A stretch of DNA of 64,000 nt, from contig CM012954.1 of NCBI GenBank assembly GCA_000181795.3, forward strand, positions 14,696,053 through 14,760,052, written 5' to 3'. The position numbers were made by a program, and so were the translations under genes. Position 1 is the first letter of the stretch, and each line of letters starts with the position of its first letter. Below the pieces are notes generated by a model. That model was given only the letters and a program-made list of their open reading frames with translations. It did not search any database and was not told the origin of the DNA. Source of the DNA: Trichinella spiralis (lineage: Eukaryota; Nematoda; Enoplea; Trichinellida; Trichinellidae). Shown piece after piece: positions 61,792-64,000 of the stretch.

Positions 61792-63874
61792 ATGGATCTC
61801 AGCGTGGAGATGACGGCAATTCAAATTAGTCGCACTATCCGTAAGTAATTTTGTAATTCTCTGAAAATAAAACTGATGATAGATGGTGAGTCTATAAGTT
61901 TTAATAACTGAACAATGATAATGCTGTGGTTATGAGATTTGTAAAATTTCATTTCTAAGTTAGCGGGTGGATTATAGAAAATCTTTTCAAGATTTTCACG
62001 TAATTCTAATCTAATTTTTTATGTATGTGAAAATTTTTTAACATTTTACATTACTGGCTATCTTATTTTCAATTTTTTATGTTGCATTGTCAAAAATTAT
62101 TTATGAAAAATAGTATCAATTCAGCTTTGAAATTTAGTGTAGATGGTGTTCTTTAGATAGCGCTATTTGTGGGTTGTTTTTCAATTATGCAAATCAGTTT
62201 TTCCAGAAGTGCTTGTGCTATCAGTGGCAACGTGCTCGTTCGGTTGAATAACGCGAATAGTAGTAAAGTCAAATAACGCTCAGTCAGTGAGCTCGATTTG
62301 AAATAGCCGTGAGAATACAGTGGGCGGTCGTTGTTTCTGCAAAAGCTGATGAACAATTATAAAATATATATGTATTTTTTACATTTAGAATCTATAAGGT
62401 CATAATGATTTTCTTTTATTTCTATTACGTCTGCGTGATGCTACAATTCATCCTCGATAAGAGTTTCCAATGCACTAAAAACCGGTTTCTAACACTTCTC
62501 TATGCAAATAACGATCGCCATAAATGATGCCTTATCATCAGTATGGCTTCACTCGTTTGTTTGACTACGTGGTAGGTGGTGGCGTCATAAAGCGTTCTTT
62601 GAGTTTACAGCGGCGTAAATTAACTACTGAAGTCCGTTTTCCGTTCATGAAAAGTATTCCATTTTTCTAGTTGTGTTACTTTTTCAAAATGTTGTATGCA
62701 CATTTGTAAATAATGACCTTTTAATTAAAAGGCAATTAATTGATATTGATATATTTGAAAATTCAGTTTTAAATTTTCTGTATCTCTTACTCTGTGTTTG
62801 AAGCGAGAACGGTTTTGATTTAATTTTTATCATTTTTTCAGGTATGAAAAATGAAGCAAAACAAAAAAAGTTAAAACACAGACAACATGCAGCAAATTAT
62901 GAACGTCACGAAGCAGAACAAAAGACGTCAAGAGTTATGTGTGCCTTTTTGTGTGTCTTGATTCTGTGGATACTAGAGATACTTAGAAAGGGTGAGCTCA
63001 TCTCTTAATTTAATTAAAGTATCTAAGTTCGTAATATGTAAGATGTAAGTAAGGTATAGCATTGCAAAAATTGTACATTTTATTTTCTTTATATTTTGTG
63101 GAGATGAGAATTTCTATTCTACTTAAACTACATTCTAATGCTGCATGCGTAGTGCTTGCCCATTCAGCGCACTAGTCTCTATTGCAAATCACCTTTTCAT
63201 TAGCTAAGTAAACATATACTTGAAAATCTCTAAATTCAAACCATCTTCTTTATTAAAAATTAGCTTCACTTTAATCACGTAGTTGTTCGATTTTAAAAAT
63301 TTTCAGACATGCAGAAGTGTATTTTGCCTTCTGACTGAATTTTTAATTGATGACTTTTTCAATTCTCTTTTTTCACATCAGTTGCAATAAGTTTAATCAA
63401 ACGCTGCTCATCCACTAGATTAGTGGTTCTCTGTACGTGAATGGTTAAATTTCGATTACGTCAATGGCAGTGTCAGTGATCTTTGATAAGCATTTCCAAT
63501 GCACACAAAGCGGTTTCTAGCGCTGCTTTATGCAAATCAGGGTCGTTTGAAAATTGCCTTATCATCAATAATGGTGCGTTTGTTTGCTTGACCTACGTGG
63601 CAAGCAGTAACGTCGTTAAACGTTCTCTGAGTTTATTACAGCGTTCAGCATCTACTGAAATTAGATTTTCGTTGCGCAGTAGCTTTCAATTTTTCTGGCT
63701 GCTACATTTTTCGAAAAGTGGAATGCTAATTTTGTTAAAGGTATCTTTCATAGAAATTGCGAAACATCATCGCTTTTAAAATTCAGTTTTCAAATTTTGA
63801 ATTTTTATATGTAATAAAGCGACAATATTGATAATTTAATGTTTATCATTTTTACAGATGTGAAGAAAAAGTGA
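61792..63874 (+). CDS. Small single-pass membrane protein (71 aa), three exons, unknown family
   Basis: Three exons with good splice sites join in frame: 61792-61840 (ends C, then gtaagt), 62842-62991 (after ttttttcag, ends before gtgagc) and 63858-63874 (after tttttacag, ending DVKKK and TGA). The product has a very basic, helical N-terminal half (MKNEAKQKKLKHRQHAANYE), one hydrophobic span (VMCAFLCVLILWILEIL) and a short RKDVKKK tail, so it looks like a C-terminally anchored membrane protein. No family recognised. Introns are about 1.0 and 0.87 kb and carry the two copies of a diverged duplication. The phase agreement across three exons is the main support. Confidence 0.5.
62450..62841. repeat. 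Diverged tandem duplication, copy 1
   Basis: Similar to 63480-63857. Shared blocks: TTTCCAATGCAC near 62464 and 63493, CGGTTTCTA, TATGCAAAT, GCCTTATCATCA, CGTTTGTTTG, CTACGTGG, TTTGAGTTTA or TCTGAGTTTA, CTACTGAA, and AAATTCAGTTTT. Both copies end at a 3' splice acceptor (TTTATCATTTTTTCAG here). Identity looks near 70% by eye in the best part. Confidence 0.7.
63480..63857. repeat. Diverged tandem duplication, copy 2
   Basis: About 1.02-1.03 kb downstream of copy 1, in the next intron of the same small gene, and again ending at a splice acceptor (TTTATCATTTTTACAG). The open frame through it (63483-63779) is a chance frame. Confidence 0.7.
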
Positions 63875-63877
63875 AAA

Positions 63878-64000
63878 CGCGGACCACACGAGGCAGATCG
63901 CGGACGGCACGAAACAGATCGAGGACGACACGAAGCAGATCGAGGACGACACGAAGCAGATCGAGGACGACACGAAGCAGATCGAGGACCACACGAAGCA
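63878..64000. repeat. 21-bp tandem repeat (minisatellite) running off the right edge
   Basis: Six units of 21 bp starting at 63878, 63899, 63920, 63941, 63962 and 63983 (last one cut by the window end). The core is CGAGGACGACACGAAGCAGA plus T. The first two units are diverged; units 3-5 are identical. The unit length is a multiple of three; in one frame it reads as an Arg/Thr/Ser heptad (RTTRSRS). In the gene model above it lies just after the stop codon at 63872-63874, so it would be 3' UTR. Confidence 0.9.

Noticed and set aside
63878..64000. Possible CRISPR-like array at the right edge
   Set aside because: The 21-bp units are head to tail without spacers, in a eukaryotic genome; it is a minisatellite.

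Overview
The window is eukaryotic nuclear DNA, AT-rich, with many short introns (about 50-100 bp, a few near 1-2 kb). No bacterial, organellar or viral gene order is visible. The gene content (Sm protein E, U4 snRNA, NOL10, ADA2, mL49, NCoR-like corepressor, HEATR5), the compactness, and several secreted Cys-rich proteins (WAP/lustrin, CPG4/DUF19-like, Ly6) fit a small invertebrate. A nematode is my best guess, perhaps a clade I (Trichinella-like) worm; this is inference, since no species marker can be checked here.

Layout. 1-3.2 kb: an NCoR/SMRTER-type corepressor on the minus strand, running off the left edge. 6.9-8.0 kb: GDP-L-fucose synthase (+). 10.6-19.4 kb: a many-exon HEATR5B/Laa1-family gene (+). 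19.9-25.2 kb: two adjacent secreted, Thr-rich, Cys-rich proteins (-). 25.7-27.4 kb: transcriptional adaptor ADA2 (-). 28.1-28.6 kb: TMEM208 (-). 29.35 kb: a U4 snRNA gene (+). 29.8-30.5 kb: twisted gastrulation (-). 31.3-34.6 kb: NOL10 (+), tail to tail with an ankyrin/SOCS-box gene (34.7-36.3 kb, -). 37.1-38.1 kb: cytidine deaminase (-). 39.1-39.9 kb: glutamate-cysteine ligase modifier subunit (-), head to head with mitochondrial ribosomal protein mL49 (40.5-41.3 kb, +). A coiled-coil gene follows mL49 by only 125 bp. 44 kb: SmE. 45.1 kb: ADAT2. 47.5 kb: a CARHSP1-like cold-shock protein. 51.4-55.7 kb: an MDR (alcohol dehydrogenase/quinone reductase-like) gene. 59.1-59.6 kb: a Ly6-like protein (-). 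61.5-63.9 kb: two tiny single-pass membrane proteins.

Most genes are ordinary housekeeping genes and do not form one pathway. Points worth a second look: two introns that only work as GC-AG introns (cytidine deaminase and the ankyrin/SOCS gene); a closely spaced pair of tiny membrane-protein ORFs whose intron carries a diverged tandem duplication ending at the splice acceptors; a 27-nt coding first exon 2 kb upstream of the MDR gene with three E-boxes in the intervening intron; Cys pairs after the SANT domain of the corepressor; and an ADA2 with no visible SWIRM domain. I see no strong evidence of a wholly new biological system. The small membrane-protein locus at the right edge is the least explained part. 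Exon boundaries were read by eye from splice consensus and frame, so individual junctions may be off by a few bases.
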